Positions 48,150 through 60,909 of a stretch of DNA of 64,000 nt are shown here, piece by piece. Source of the stretch: Holacanthus passer. Its lineage: Eukaryota > Chordata > Actinopteri > Pomacanthidae. The notes beneath the pieces were generated by a model. It saw nothing but the letters and a program-made list of their open reading frames with translations, made no database searches and was not told the origin of the DNA. Made by a program: the position numbers and the translations under genes. The stretch spans positions 186,001-250,000 of the forward strand of contig JAFREQ010000037.1 of assembly GCA_025331565.1 (NCBI GenBank). The letters are read 5' to 3'. Each line of letters starts with the position of its first letter. Position 1 is the stretch's first letter.

Positions 48150-48560
48150 GGCTACTGCGTGTGTCCCGACACCAAGCTATCAAAGACGCCTAGCCGAGGA
48201 AATCATTTCAAGTTTTGCATGGTCCCGACCAGCTTGTCATCCTGTCAAACTCTGTGGGGAGGAAACAGCTTTTTTCTTCGGGATCTGTAATATTCAGAAT
48301 ATTTCCAACAACATCGGAGATGAGAGGGAGAGGATAAACTGCCAAATTTGACCACAGCCTGGAACTCAGGCTCCAGCTTCACATGTCAGCTCCCTCTTGA
48401 GACTTCAATCTATTCATGAAAAGGTCTGTTTTTGAATAATAAAACCCTAATCAAGCTCAGACACAGCCAAACGCCCGGCACTTGACCTACAATCAAACAA
48501 CTGAGCGAGCAATCAAAGACCTGGCTCTATTTTTTTTTTCAATCAATCAGGATGAATGGC
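48150..48560. promoter_or_regulatory. candidate conserved non-coding element
   Basis: About 400 bases of complex sequence with several AATCAAAC/AATCAATCAGG-type (PBX/MEIS-like) cores at the right end and AATATTCAGAATATTTCC in the middle. No coding frame. Confidence 0.27.
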
Positions 48561-51261
48561 AGGTTTGGATAGGAGGTATGGTTTAACAACGCCTTCTTCA
48601 CAATGTTGCCACAGAGTAGATTTAAATTGATTTAATTAACTACATTTATGACAGCCCTGAGTCCACTGAAGAGAAATGATGCGAGGACGTTAGACATCCT
48701 AACTAGGCCTGTGGGCTTTTTCATTTGGCAGGGTAATAACTTCAGTTAGGAAGATCTGAAGTATACCTGCTCCTGTTGTTCCTCTGATCATTAATATCAC
48801 TGCAGGTATTGGACATGGATATAAATGTGGGTTAAGACAAACATGTGTACATATGGAGCACGCCAGTCTTAAGTTCAGACTGAGCACTAAATTCGCACTT
48901 GAATTAAAGGATAAGGTGAGTGATATTCTATGTTTTTCTTATTGTCAACAAATCCCACGAGAAGACCAAAACTGGCAATGCATGAGTCTGTCTATCAATA
49001 CTTTTTGACCTCCCTTCCTGTGGGTCTGAAAACATAAATCTTTAACAACCGGGTCACAAATATCAACCTTGTCTTACGGAAATTACTAATCAATACCAAA
49101 CTAGTTCACAAAAGCAAATGCATTATGAAAGCAACATATTGTCACCCAGATTACGTTTTCTATCAACATAACGTGGAAACATTAATTAACGTATTTGTCA
49201 AGTCACAAAATGTGTAGTGGTGGTGAATGAAAGACATTTGCATGTTTCGATATTCACTCTTGCAACGCAATATCTGCTTGTAGCAACTAAAAGATAGCAT
49301 GCATCTTTTTTATGGTTCTGTTCAGGCACTCGCAGCACTTGGTGAAAGAAACACTGTGGTTTGGTAAATGTTGAAAAAGTCCAGAGTGACTGGAATCATG
49401 AGACACAATGCGTTTACTGTATTAACAACCAAAACCACTATTTCACTATATCACAGTACGACAATTTGTGTGACTTATGCGGCACATAAATGTTCCTACA
49501 CGAGCAATCCTGTTCTAGGACTGACAAGTTAAAGCATCATTCTAAAAAACGATCATTGATCTAAAACAGCTGGGCGCTGCAGCAGAACTGCGGAGTATTC
49601 ACAGCACGAGGATGGTGAATGTGGGATCAGCTCAAAAAAAAAATCTACACTTGATGTGTTTTTAATAGTTGTTGGACAATGATGGAGCTCTATTTACACA
49701 GGAGAAAGATATATCAGGCTTTGGAGCTTTGGATACACACACAATACTTGTTGGTAGGATCAATTCATTGTTGGTTTTTGTATTTATTGGATTTGACAAC
49801 AAGAAAAATGTAGTACACTGCCAGCCTTCTCCTTTCATGATTTATTTCTTTTTCTTGATTAATCTGTTTAACTCATGCTCCACAGTCACTGGCTTATTCA
49901 CAGCTGTGCTGCTATTCATACCGGCCAATATAACCTGATCCTGTTCTACGTTTTCATGGGTGTATGCCCATTACATGTAAGTGTAAAGTATATATGTAAC
50001 TGTGCAACGATGTGCTTCAGCATGAATTTGCATATATATGGACTCTGTAATTGCATTAAACTGTATGTGTGTGCAAGCAAGTGTGTGTCTATGCAAGTGT
50101 GTGTTTGTGTGTGCATGAAGGCGTACTGTCAGACATTATGGAGACAGATGGCTCAGGTGCCCTCCACACCCATGTTTGAACACTGCTCAAGCCGGCGTGT
50201 TGCGTCGCTCGCTGCGTGTGTGTTCTGTTGCGGGTGTGTTCCTCCCTGCGTGTGTGTGCCGTGGCAGCGTGTTACTCTCCGCAGCGACCGGGATTGGCGC
50301 TGCGGCCCCTGATGGTATCAGAGAGAGGAGAGCCAGCAGACTGAGAGCTCTGGACTCATGTGGGAACACCCCAGACAAGACACAAGAGAAGAAGAGGCAC
50401 TTTGTGTTTTATGGCGTTTTTTAAATAGAAGGTTACTGCTGAACTGAAAGTGATTCACTGTCTGACTCACTGCTGCTTTTACTGCCTAATCAAAGACACT
50501 TTCATTTTCCTGAGGGTGCATTGTTTTATATTCTGTGGGTGTGTAGGAAAACTACATTCACTCGTAATTAATTATTTGGAACAAGATAGTGCTTATTTCT
50601 AAAGATCTGTCATCAGCACATATATTACTTCATAACACCAGTTTTATTGCATTGTATATCTGAAATCTCGAGGACCAGGTTTTGAATGTTTTAACCAACA
50701 AACTTCAAAAGTGGTACCATAGAAGTTTTTTTTAAATTCAGTTTGTAAGAATGAGGTGGTGGAGATCATAGGTTGTAATGACCCTTTTGTGCATTTGATG
50801 ATGTGCAGGTGCTACATCGACACTATATCTTTCTCCAGTATATATTTCTGGACTCAAAGAGATGGTGTTGCTGGTGAACACGACCTGCTCTCTCATCTGT
50901 CAATCTCTCAGATGCTCTTAAGAAAGCAGAGTGTCCATTCATTTCACTGGCTCACTGTGTACTCAGCAGCACTCTCTTCTCTTCACACATTTCTGTACGG
51001 CACATTAATAACATCAAGGATGTTTGATCAGTATTACGTTTGGGTTGTTATTTTTTATGACAGAACAGCAATAATTTTGTAGACATAATGAGAGAGGTTG
51101 TGTAAAACAAAACCCTCCTGTTTTTTGTCTTGACCACAGACATAAAACCTTGAAATAAGACCGACTACAGACACTAATACTATGGAAAATGAACATTTGC
51201 ATAACAACTAATGATTTTTTTTTTTTAAAGCTTCTAGTGGAACATTTTCTGTAAAATATAA
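48561..51261. other. no gene identified
   Basis: Mostly AT-rich. At 50,180-50,330 there is a CpG-richer patch (GCGTCGCTCGCTGCG, GCAGCGACCGGGATTGGCG) that could be a promoter or enhancer, but no TATA box or donor-bounded exon is evident. Confidence 0.35.
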
Positions 51262-51486
51262 GCAACAAGTTGCAGTTTTGTGGGGAGTTATGTGCTGGAT
51301 GTCCTGGAGTCTTGTAATGACAGTGAAGTGGTGGGCAGGTTCTTTTACCTTTGGACTTCTCCAGCTTTCTGCTTTAACGCAGTCTTATTTAAACTATAAT
51401 CTTGAGAGAGGCATTGTTTTTCTTCTCATGGCAATAAAGCAAATAAGCTCCCAAAAGTTCCCAAAATGTCAAACTATTCCTATTCA
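51262..51486 (-). mobile_element. right half of the fold-back DNA element
   Basis: Begins AAGCAACAAGTTGCAGTTTTG and TGTGGGGAGTTATGTGCTGG. Ends GCAAATAAGCTCCC...CCCAAAATGTCAAACTATTCC, which is the reverse complement of the left end at 15,452. The TTAGCTTAGC arm is deleted here. It shows that the family has matching inverted termini. Confidence 0.7.
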
Positions 51487-51801
51487 TAATTGCAAACATT
51501 AATGCAGAATTTCTTTATGATGCTATTTGTGATATAAGGACTTATTCAAGAATAGGTGGTTCACATAGGGATTATATAATGGGCAAAAAGATTTCATTAC
51601 ATAGCTTTACTCTTGCCCTTAGAGAATTGGAGGATGGGTTGGTGGTTAGAGGAAGTAACAAACATATGGCTGGTTGACAGAAATGGGCTTGTTGTCAGTG
51701 GGAATCGCCTGTTTAATGGATCCCTGTTTAAATAATCATTACCTCTGTTTTCCAGGGAAGCTTTTGTTTAGATTAGAGCCACTGTATGTATAAAGGGAAT
51801 C

Positions 51802-51839
51802 AGCACACACACACGCACACACACACACACACACACACA
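51802..51839. repeat. (CA)n microsatellite
   Basis: A CA run with one CG interruption. Confidence 0.93.
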
Positions 51840-52592
51840 GCACTGTGGCACATGGAAATCTAGTTACATAACGACAGATAGGAGGTTGGCAGAGTAAAGG
51901 AGACAGAGCATCTTATCAATGGGGGATGACAGGGAGATTTTTGAATTTGGTGGAACCCACCTAACAGACTCGCTCTGAGCACAGTTTAGTCGCTTAGTTT
52001 AAGTCGTGTTTTCTCATCTTTCTGTCAACTTCAGCTGCCAAAAAATATAAGATGCACTGACTGACCTTGTGGAAGTGCAATAATCAAAGGTCAGAATTTC
52101 AAAAGTTCAAGGTGACTCCTGCATCATCAGTGTGATTTTGATCCAAATTGAAGGCAGGATATATGTTCAGCATTTAAAGCCCTGACACACCCACAGTGCA
52201 CCCACACACCTTTTCAATGGTTTTACTTAATTAGACCAGTCTACAGGACTGAGTGGGTTTGTACAGATGTGTTGAATTGACATCTCTCCCTCTCCCCTTT
52301 TTTGTTGTTTTTTTTGCACTTGTTAGGGCCCAACTTTAAACTGAGCAGACGTCTAATTAGGCAGAATAACTGAAAACACCTGTGTGGGCGTGCAGAACAT
52401 TTAAAAGTGACACTGATAAGCTTTTAATAGCAACTGTTGGACCTGTTGAAAAGCACAACTGTCAATAATAATTCATTCAAATTTGGAGCTCCAGTATTCA
52501 ACAAGTGTTCAATGTTAAATAAATTAATAAATGTAGTAATCCATGTTTGTATGTACAAATGTAGTGCCCATGTAGTAACCTGCGACAGGCGA

Positions 52593-52738
52593 CTGAGTCT
52601 TTCCAGGATGAACCTTTCATACCCAATCATGATACTATCACCTGTTACCAATGAACCTGTTTACCTGTGGAATGATCCAAACAGGTGTTTTTGGATCAGT
52701 CCACAACTTTCACAGTCTTTTGTTGCTCCTGTCACAAC
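52593..52738 (-). mobile_element. dispersed repeat copy A (146 bp)
   Basis: The reverse complement of this 146-base block is at 60,951-61,096, with one mismatch by hand comparison. The block contains TGTTACCAATGAACCTGTTT and GATCCAAACAGGTGTTTTTGG, which I recognise from a common teleost repeat whose ends read GCCCTGATTCC and TTGGGAC. Confidence 0.88.
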
Positions 52739-53864
52739 TTGTTTTAATTTTGCTGCACCAGGCCATTAGGTTATGCTTGTTTTTGTACTGTGAGCAACTT
52801 GGTCTTGATAGGTGTAATGGTGAAGTACAAAAAAGTGTCAAATCACAGAAAACCAGGCATTTAGAGAACCCATGTCAGCTACATGTTAGATTTTATATAC
52901 TCAATAATGGAAGAATGCAAGAATGTGGGAGTGAATCCAAGTTCAGGTGGGGAACAGTGTGCAAAATGAATGAATCAAATGTGCTGTACCTATAGACACA
53001 ACAGTGGTCTATTATAGTTAAGGACTCATATGTCCCATCACTGTAGCATCAATGTAAGTTACAAGCAGACCTCTTGCTTGGTCTGAGCCATACTACAATA
53101 TGAATAAAAGACCAGATTGCTATTGGTTCCACATATCTGTTGTGGTTCAACCACACCTGTCTGTTCCAGTACGTAACTCTGCCTTCTCTCCTCTCAAGAA
53201 GTTTTCTTCTCTGCCTGCATGTTTGCATTTCACTCCAAACTTCTGTTGCCAGCAGAACTGAACCGTGACAGAATGAACACTGGGTTTTTGTTACAAACAG
53301 AATGCAAGGCCTACATTCTGGTTCAAACTTTTTTCAACTTTGACAAGCAGTTTATCCAGTGGATGTCTGAACACTTCATAGCCGAGTCAGTACATGGCTG
53401 TGTGATCCAAGGCTTCCCTGTATGTCGGATAAAATCAGGTTCAGCTTGGTCAGTTTGAGTGGTTCTGAAATTGATGCTTACTTAGTCCACCCTGCTGAGA
53501 CAGAGAGAGAGACTTTCATGGCCCAGTTGGAAGAATGTAAACATAAGAGTGTGTGTGTTTATCTGTGAAGACGAGAAAAATAAGGAAGGAAGAAAAGAGT
53601 TTCCCATTAATGTGTTGCTGTGTACACCAGAGTACACCAGATTGTTGCATTTAACTTTAAAATGTACAATATTTTTTTCCTGGGGAAGCATGCACCCAGA
53701 CCCCAATAGAAGGTCCAAGCTCCACCCACCACAGTCACACTAAATCCTGTGCTGTGACATACAGCCAATGGAAAAACTGACACAAAAACGTTAACATGGA
53801 GCTTTTTCTGCCTCTTTTACGATATCCTTCCCTTGTGCCTTCTGTTTATAAGTCCAAAGCAATT

Positions 53865-54085
53865 GGGGGATCACCAACGTTAAAAATAATTCATCTCAAG
53901 GGGGGCAAGAATGTCATTAGAAGTAAAAGTTAGGGGATCGAGTCAGTCATGCTCTGAAGATCAGGAATGACTGTACGAAATTTTATGACAAATTTTATGG
54001 AGCTATTCAGTCTCGACCGAAGTGGTGGTTCGACCTGCTGACATCACCACACCAAGAGCAGCTGCTAACATTGCTAAAAGGTTTT
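53865..54085 (-). repeat. dispersed repeat, AACAACTATTGGATTGATTG family, minus orientation
   Basis: Plus-strand blocks GGGGGATCACCAACGTTAAA, TGACTGTACGAAATTTTATG, TTCAGTCTCGACCGAAGTGG and GCTGCTAACATTGCTAAAAGG follow the reverse order of the copies at 37,335 and 55,925. They also include the 'gaccaaagtggtgg' end of the family. Confidence 0.65.
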
Positions 54086-55924
54086 AAACCAAATTAGAAA
54101 CAACTGAAGATGTTTCAGCAATTTGACAAGTTTTATGTTTTACAAGAAATGTTAGTTCAAGCTGGAGTGTGGGGACAAATAACACAGTAGGTGGAATCTG
54201 TGACGTCGTAAGCACATCGGCTTTGTTTCTGAAATTACTCTCACTGCCAGAAGGGGGTGACAAAAGTTCCATACAGCAGGTTTAAAGCTGCTTTCAGCTA
54301 ATTTTATTGCTTTTTTCGCTTGCAGCTTTACAGCTATAGTTCACTATGTTGTTTCTTTCAGCTGTTTTTCGTAATAAAGCTCTGATAGCTGATCTGTTCA
54401 AACTGTTTTAGCAACTAGCTAGAGAAGATGGTGGAGCATGTAGCAGCTGATGAGACACATATTACCAAAACAGAGCTAAAAGGAGAAAGACTTACGGCAC
54501 CTGATGACCAGAAACCTGACTTCTTCAAATAATTGCTAATGCTGCTCTGTATTTGCTGGATGGATTAATAAGCAACTATTTGCTAACATGTTTGCAATAT
54601 CAACCTTATATGTCAATATTTTGTTTCCGGCTCGATTCTGTTGTCCCCAAGTTGTCAATCACGTTATGCAGTTTTAAGCCTCACATCACCTTGTATTGCA
54701 CACTTTCACTCCCATGTATTATTTCAGTCAGGACATTCACATTAAGGTTTTAAGCATTTGCTGCATGCAGTATGTACATTAGAGTTTGGCCCCGTCACCC
54801 TGCTGATGTAATGCTGTGAAACAAATGTGCACAAACTGACTGTCCCTGAACTGATGAAGCCTCCTGCTGGAGCCCAGCACACAGCATTTGAATGGACATG
54901 AACACACAAAGAGAGGAACATGCTGCAATAATCATACAAATCTAAATGCTAATGCAGGAGGAGGCTGGGAGAGGAGGGAGATCAAGAAATGAACAGTATA
55001 TGGAACATTTGACAATAAAATGATTTCTGAGCCTGCCTGAACCACAACCACCTATAGCACACACATACAGCCACATAGAGTACACTGCTGCAGCACACTC
55101 CCACATTCGTCTGTCTCTCTTAATGATACAAGTACAGATAGTGCCTGTATTTACATGTGCAGGCATTCCTGTGAGCAATGAGCCCACAAAGCGCACACAC
55201 ACGTGTATTTCTCTGGCTGGTTAGGATGGATGGAGATGTAACGGTTCACTGAACGATCCGTCCTCCATCTCCATCCTCCCTCTTCTGCCATCCATCCATT
55301 CATCATTCATTACTCCTTTCATCCCTCCCCTTGCAAAAGCCACATTTATGTAAGAGATACTGTAGAGCCCAAACACTAAAAGCCAAATGGACTGAAGTGG
55401 ATCTACATTATGGCCTCTGTGAGAGGACTTCAAATGGCAACACTGCTCACTTGGAATTAATGGAGTTAGTTTCAAAGAGAAGAGGGAGGATTTATGTTCA
55501 TAGAAAGAGTGCAGTGCTCACAGCTTCTTATTTCTATCATCAGGCAGCAGAGCAAACTTACTGGTTCTGGGAGTAAATAGTTGTTTTTCTGTGACACTTC
55601 CTGAGAGCAAAATCTACATTGTATGTGATCGCGTCACAGTCCTTCGAATTTCCAAAATCTGAATTTGACTTTTGATCAGAAATCTGGATGGTTAGTGACA
55701 CAGCATTTTTAGGAACACATTTTCTTACTGAACCGGAGGAAAAAACAGACTGTCACTCTGTGTTTTTCACTCTGTCTCTCTCTGTATCTGGTATGTTTAA
55801 ATCTTGTGTCTCACTGAGCTGAGACTCGATTTCGTGGGAATGAGCGATCAATATAAAATTGAAGGCAGCTCTGTGGCAGCGATGGCCAAAAATGAACAAA
55901 TGATTCATTTCTACTGATACTTTT

Positions 55925-56160
55925 TTGTTAGCCTCATGATCCTACTGACTCTAACTTTTCCTCTGGTGCCACCAGTAGGTTGACATTTTTGGCTTTTAGT
56001 AAAATATCCTGACAACTATTCAGTGGGTTGCCATTAAAGTTGGTGCAGACATTCAAGGTTCCTGGAGGACGAATTGTCTGGTGAACTCCTCCTCTTCATC
56101 TAGTGCCACCATAAGGTTGACGTTTGTGGTTTTAAACAATACCTAGACAAGCTTTACAGC
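55925..56160 (+). repeat. dispersed repeat, AACAACTATTGGATTGATTG family
   Basis: Two partial units: CTGGTGCCACCAGTAGGTTG with GACAACTATTCAGTGGGTTG, then ACATTCAAGGTTCCTGGAGG and AGTGCCACCATAAGGTTGAC. Same orientation as the copy at 37,335. Confidence 0.72.
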
Positions 56161-57129
56161 AAAATGGTTTAAGTATAAATGTTATATCCAATTATTACAC
56201 AAAACAGCATGTGTAAAAGAGACACAAACCAACATATCATTCAGTCAAAAGATGGAAAATGAAAAATCCCTTCAGATAAAGTGTGAAGTGCCACACAAAC
56301 CAAAACCTTTCCACAGATCAACCTTAGAATATACATGATAACTGTGGGGGGTTGAAGCTCATTGATTGCCTTGGCTTAACTCATGCACATAAGCCTGAGG
56401 TGGAAGTCCACAGGATGCAATGTAAAAATCAATACAACAAAGTATATCTTCTTACTGGGGTATTCAAAGTTAAGTTCTCCTAATAATCTAATCTCCTAAT
56501 CCAAGCAGTGAATCATTGGGTCCTGACACATTTGCTGGAAAAGTTACAGTGCTGTACATAATGCAGATCTTCAGGATGGCTTTGTCCCATGCATATAATG
56601 TACGTTCCTTCACATGTCTTTTAAGTGCAATGTGTCCAGTAATATTAAGTTGGAAATAAATGATTTGACGTGCCCTTGCTAGAACATACTAGTTCTGATA
56701 ATTTAAGTGTTCTGCAGTTTGCATTCCTTGGCACCAAGTGATCTAATTGCTCTAAGACAGCATCTCTGGGAAACACAGAGAACATTTAATGTCTTCTTAT
56801 ATCTGTTGTCTCTGATTCATGATCATCTCTACAATCTGACCAAAAGTATATAGATCACCTGTTTGAGACTAATAAGGTTAGGAATTTGTAGCAACATCAG
56901 GCATTAGATATTGTACATTATAGAAAAGCAAATGAAGTGCTGATACTCAACAGTTCACAGACTGATAACTAGCACTAAGAGGCCATCACTGTCAGGGCTT
57001 TTAACATAAGTGATAATCATAATACATTTTGATTGATTTAGCACTAACGGGACATCTCTATCTGGGCTTTTGACTTAAGTGATGATAATAATACTTTTTG
57101 ATTGCAGAGCACTCTCTCTACTCAGGCCT

Positions 57130-57780
57130 TTCCATTACATCCTCTTGAATTAAGCTTTCCTTTTTTCACAGAACAGCAGAGACCTTTGCATCATATACAA
57201 AGACTAGTAATTCCATCTGATGTTAGAGAAAAGATCTTATATTTTATCTTGTATAGATTTTCTTGCTGCAAAGCTAATTGCTTGCTCTGGGACACAGAGG
57301 CACAAGTCATTTTTCCTTTTCGGCAACCATGGGAGAATGTGAGGATAATTTGCAATCATTGCTTTTGTTTTATACTCCTTTAACCAATAAATCAAAAATT
57401 AATTATGCAAATTGAATTAAGTGCAGTGTGCTATTGTCCTCATCTTTCATAGCAGGGAGAATGCAGCATGAATGAGGCTCTAAATTAAATGCTGCCTTTC
57501 TGGAAACAATTTTAACAGAGGTTGGCGGTCAATCGTTTCATGAAAGAGAGGTAAAATTCAGCCATTTTGAAGCACAGCTACAAAGTGGCTGCTTTAATTA
57601 CATAACTAAGCATGTGTACTCTAACACAGGCTGGTATGTGTCAGTGAGTGATATATTTTTCTCTCTGATTGATCAAACCTTTTAAGTTAATTTGCCTACA
57701 CAGGAAAAGAGGCTCAATCGTCACAAGAAAGGCAGCAACAATCAATTTTGATTGTCTCAGTCTGCGTTTAAAGCAATAAG
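57130..57780. promoter_or_regulatory. candidate conserved non-coding element with POU octamer
   Basis: The strongest such candidate in the window: about 650 bases of complex, repeat-free sequence. It holds AATTAATTATGCAAATTG at 57,397-57,414, with the octamer ATGCAAAT at 57,405-57,412 fused to a TAATTA homeodomain core. Further cores are GCTTTAATTACATAAC and TTGATCAAACC, and AATCAATTTTGATTG forms a near-palindrome. No coding frame with splice support. Confidence 0.35.
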
Positions 57781-58146
57781 TCAACCTGCATGACTGGAGA
57801 TCACTGCCAGTAACTTGTGACGGATGTACGAGAGTATATACAATGTGCTAGTGTTGTCAGAGTTTTTTAAAACCCAAGCACCCAACCCACAAAAATATGC
57901 ATTAATCAAACAACCAAACTCGAACCAAACTGTAAACTGCCAACTTTATGCATTACAGTGTCAGGAGTGAGAGACGTGGGACTCTCCAAGGTGCTGATCC
58001 TGCTGCAAGGAGCAGCTAGGGAGCTGTCCAGAGTGCTCACTGTCTCCCCGACCCAGTACAGGGAAGATCTTAATCAATTTGGTGTTCTTTATTATTGTAT
58101 AGGAGCAAAACAAGTAGTCCGTCATTCAAGACATGAACTCTGTCTC

Positions 58147-58147
58147 A

Positions 58148-58183
<36 letters not shown>

Positions 58184-58190
58184 TACACAG
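58147..58190. repeat. (TC)n(AC)n compound microsatellite
   Basis: TC units pass into AC units, the same arrangement as at 22,495-22,599. Confidence 0.93.
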
Positions 58191-58288
58191 ACATAAACGC
58201 ACACGCATGTTTACCACTGACCCAACTAAAACACCAGACGTACTGGTGTCCCAGAAAGTAGCCTAAGTCACATACACACAAACACACA

Positions 58289-58328
58289 CAGCCTTTAAAA
58301 TGTCAAGTCTCTACAATCAAAACAGTGC
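58289..58328. repeat. dispersed microsatellite-flank repeat, second copy
   Basis: Matches 24,982-25,022 with one indel and one mismatch, again directly beside a CA-type run. Confidence 0.8.
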
Positions 58329-58389
58329 CTCAACACTATAAAACACATGCATTGACCAAAACCGAAATCACGAATTGATGATAAAGCTG

Positions 58390-58396
58390 TTTGTGT

Positions 58397-58429
<33 letters not shown>
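58390..58429. repeat. (GT)n microsatellite
   Basis: A GT run with one AT interruption. Three microsatellites lie within 300 bases here. Confidence 0.93.
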
Positions 58430-58432
<3 letters not shown>

Positions 58433-58662
58433 ATGAGAGAGAGTGTAACAGAGAGAGGAGTGGACTGTTGCATGCAATGCTTAATGTTATTAATAGCTTA
58501 CTATGAATAGCACTTTGTCACCCGTCCACCATCGACCTGCTCATCACTACTGTGCACCAGTGTTGTCATGGTGTAAATGTGTGTAGGGAAACTGGCCTCT
58601 GTGCAAGAAAACACAAGCCTATGGCAATAAGGATTTCTCCATTTACACAACCACACACAAAA

Positions 58663-58690
58663 GAAACACACACACACACACTCATACACA
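58663..58690. repeat. (CA)n microsatellite
   Basis: A short CA run. Confidence 0.85.
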
Positions 58691-58734
58691 CTGCTTAATC
58701 CTCCAGGACAACCTGTTCCGGTGAATTTGCAGCT

Positions 58735-58890
58735 CTATTCATTTCAGTGCAGCTGGCCGAGGGCCCGGCTTCCAGGGCCACCGGGGGCCTGCACGCGGCC
58801 ACGCGAACCCCAGGGATAGGAGACGCAGGCTGGGCCACAGAAAGAGACAAGAGTGGCTCCGTGTGTCCGTGCCAGCTCCCGACTTAGATC
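58735..58890 (+). promoter_or_regulatory. GC-rich patch with open frame
   Basis: A sharp GC/CpG peak in AT-rich surroundings (GGCCGAGGGCCCGGC, CACGCGGCCACGCG). After an acceptor-like CTCTATTCATTTCAG a plus-strand frame stays open to TAG near 58,886 and reads LAEGPASRATGGLHAATRTP early on. There is no donor and no recognised family, so a CpG-rich regulatory element is as likely as an exon. Confidence 0.22.
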
Positions 58891-59379
58891 AAACACAAGC
58901 ACAGACATTCACATGAACAAATACAGACGTACATAATAAAACAACGAATGCACCCATGTACCCATTCAAACAGCTCAGGAATGACATAAAATCAGACTCC
59001 TGTCGAAAGGCAATGAAATGCAATCTCATAAACAACATTCACCCACAGTGGCTATGGAGGAAGATCAGTGGGTATGTTGAAATAAGAAATTTCAATCTTT
59101 TATTATCTTTCTGCTCTGCTTTCTGCTACATGAACATGAATTTGTTCTGACTGTCAATGTTAGCACTGGTACTTCACTTAAATTCCTACAGACACACGGA
59201 CAGTTTTCACATGGTAAAGTTGAATGGCAATCAGCTTTTTAACTTGGCTTTTTAGCAAGCTAACTACCTTTCACTTGTGCAAGCTGCTTGACCGAGCATG
59301 TTAGCTTCCATTTCCGAGAGAAAAACAAATTTAACATCCCAGGTGTGGAATGTTATCAAGGGATAAATGTCTTAAATAG

Positions 59380-59860
59380 TGGTGGAAAGTAACTAAGTAC
59401 TCTTACTAAAGTACTGTACTTAAGTACAATTTCATGGTACTTGTACTTTGCTTTTGAGTATTTCCATTTTATGCTACTTTACACTTCTACTCCATGACAT
59501 TTTGGAAGCCAATATTGTACTTTTTACTCCACTGCAGTTGATTAATTCTTTAGTTACTGGTTACTTTGCAGATTTAGATTATTAATACAAAAACAACTAA
59601 GAAAACATGATGCACTGACATGATGCATGAGACATTAATGCATCACTCATTATCATCCAATAATATAATATAAATGATTCTGAAATGGGCCACTCTACAT
59701 AAGGAATATATTTTAATACTAATGCTATGTTTTAATGCTAAAACTTTTACTTGAGTAAGATTTTGATGCAAATGCAAAACTTTTGCTTGTAACAGAGTAT
59801 TTCTACACTGTGTTATTGCTACTTTTACTCAAGTAAAAGGAGTACTTCTTCCACCACTGG
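59380..59860 (+). mobile_element. MITE, AGTGGTGGAAAGTAACTAAG family
   Basis: The left end AGTGGTGGAAAGTAACTAAG and the right end AGGAGTACTTCTTCCACCAC are inverted repeats. The interior has GTACTTGTACTTTGCTTTTG, TTGATTAATTCTTTAGTTAC and TACTTGAGTAAGATTTTGAT. It is a well-preserved, non-coding DNA transposon of a family common in percomorph fish. A diverged copy in the same orientation lies at 15,680-16,009. Confidence 0.88.
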
Positions 59861-60458
59861 TCTGAAAATCAATCATAGTACATATCAATGTTCCTAGGGA
59901 GTACAGCACAAACACCACCACGTTCTTGTTATATTAGACTGTAATTATAAGCAGCCAAGTCAGATCAACCACAGAACCACAGAAGGTTATGAACCTGTGA
60001 CAAAATGGCTGCTGGCAGTTACATCTAAATCAAATCGAATCTAACTTCTTGTTGAATCTTTCACTTTTCACATTTCCTCACACAAATGTAAGAAGAATTC
60101 AAATTTAAGTTCACCTTTAAAAGGTTTTTTATTTTGCCTCATGTTGATTCTCTCTGGTAATTTCAGATCAAACTATCAGTGAGTCCACAGCACCACAGGC
60201 TGATTTGAACTGACTGTCCCAGCGGCTCAGCTGCTGATAGACAGCAGGTCAACTATAGAGTTGTGTCAGTAGAAAGAGAGGGACAGTATTGATTTCCCTG
60301 TGAGATCTTATTACACATGTCCTGTTTATCCCTGCTAATATGTTTGTTTGCTTGGCAGTATTTTGGCCGTACTACCATGGCCAGAGTAAACAAGTATCAA
60401 ATGTGTGTGTGTGTACATGAAACAGGAAGAAGTTGGACATGGCTCTCGTCTGTGAATG

Positions 60459-60475
60459 TTTTTTTTTTTTTTTTT
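60459..60475. repeat. poly(T) run
   Basis: Seventeen T bases. Confidence 0.9.
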
Positions 60476-60845
60476 CATTCAACAGAGTGTTAACTTTTGA
60501 GACAGATTTTGATGAATAACAGAACATTTCTGATCCAAACTGGGATTGCAGATTGGCAGTGTCACTTTATCACTGTGGTATCTCATTAGTGTTATATTGC
60601 TGTGGTTTCTTGTGTTGGACATAAGAAGACTTCACTTCTTAATTAGCTCTCTTTGAGGTTTTGGTGAAGAAAACATTTCATCAGTTAATGGCAGCGGTAA
60701 GAAAACTTTATCTTGTAATACTGCAATCAATAACAACAAGGAAATTCTTTCATCTCAACTTGTTAGAGCCGAGGGAGCCTTGAAGTAAAACTCTGCACAC
60801 AGCGTGCAGCAACGTTAGTGATTCGAGAAGTTTATAGCAAAAGTG

Positions 60846-60907
60846 CGAGTGAGTGATGCAATTAGTCAGTGATGCAGTTAATGAATGATTGAGTGGGTGA
60901 GTGATGC
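60846..60907. repeat. GAGTGAGTGATGCA-like short tandem
   Basis: GAGTGAGTGATGCAATTAGTC, CAGTGATGCAGTTAATGA and GGGTGAGTGATGCACAG are imperfect tandem units. They directly precede the dispersed repeat at 60,910. Confidence 0.6.
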
Positions 60908-60909
60908 AC

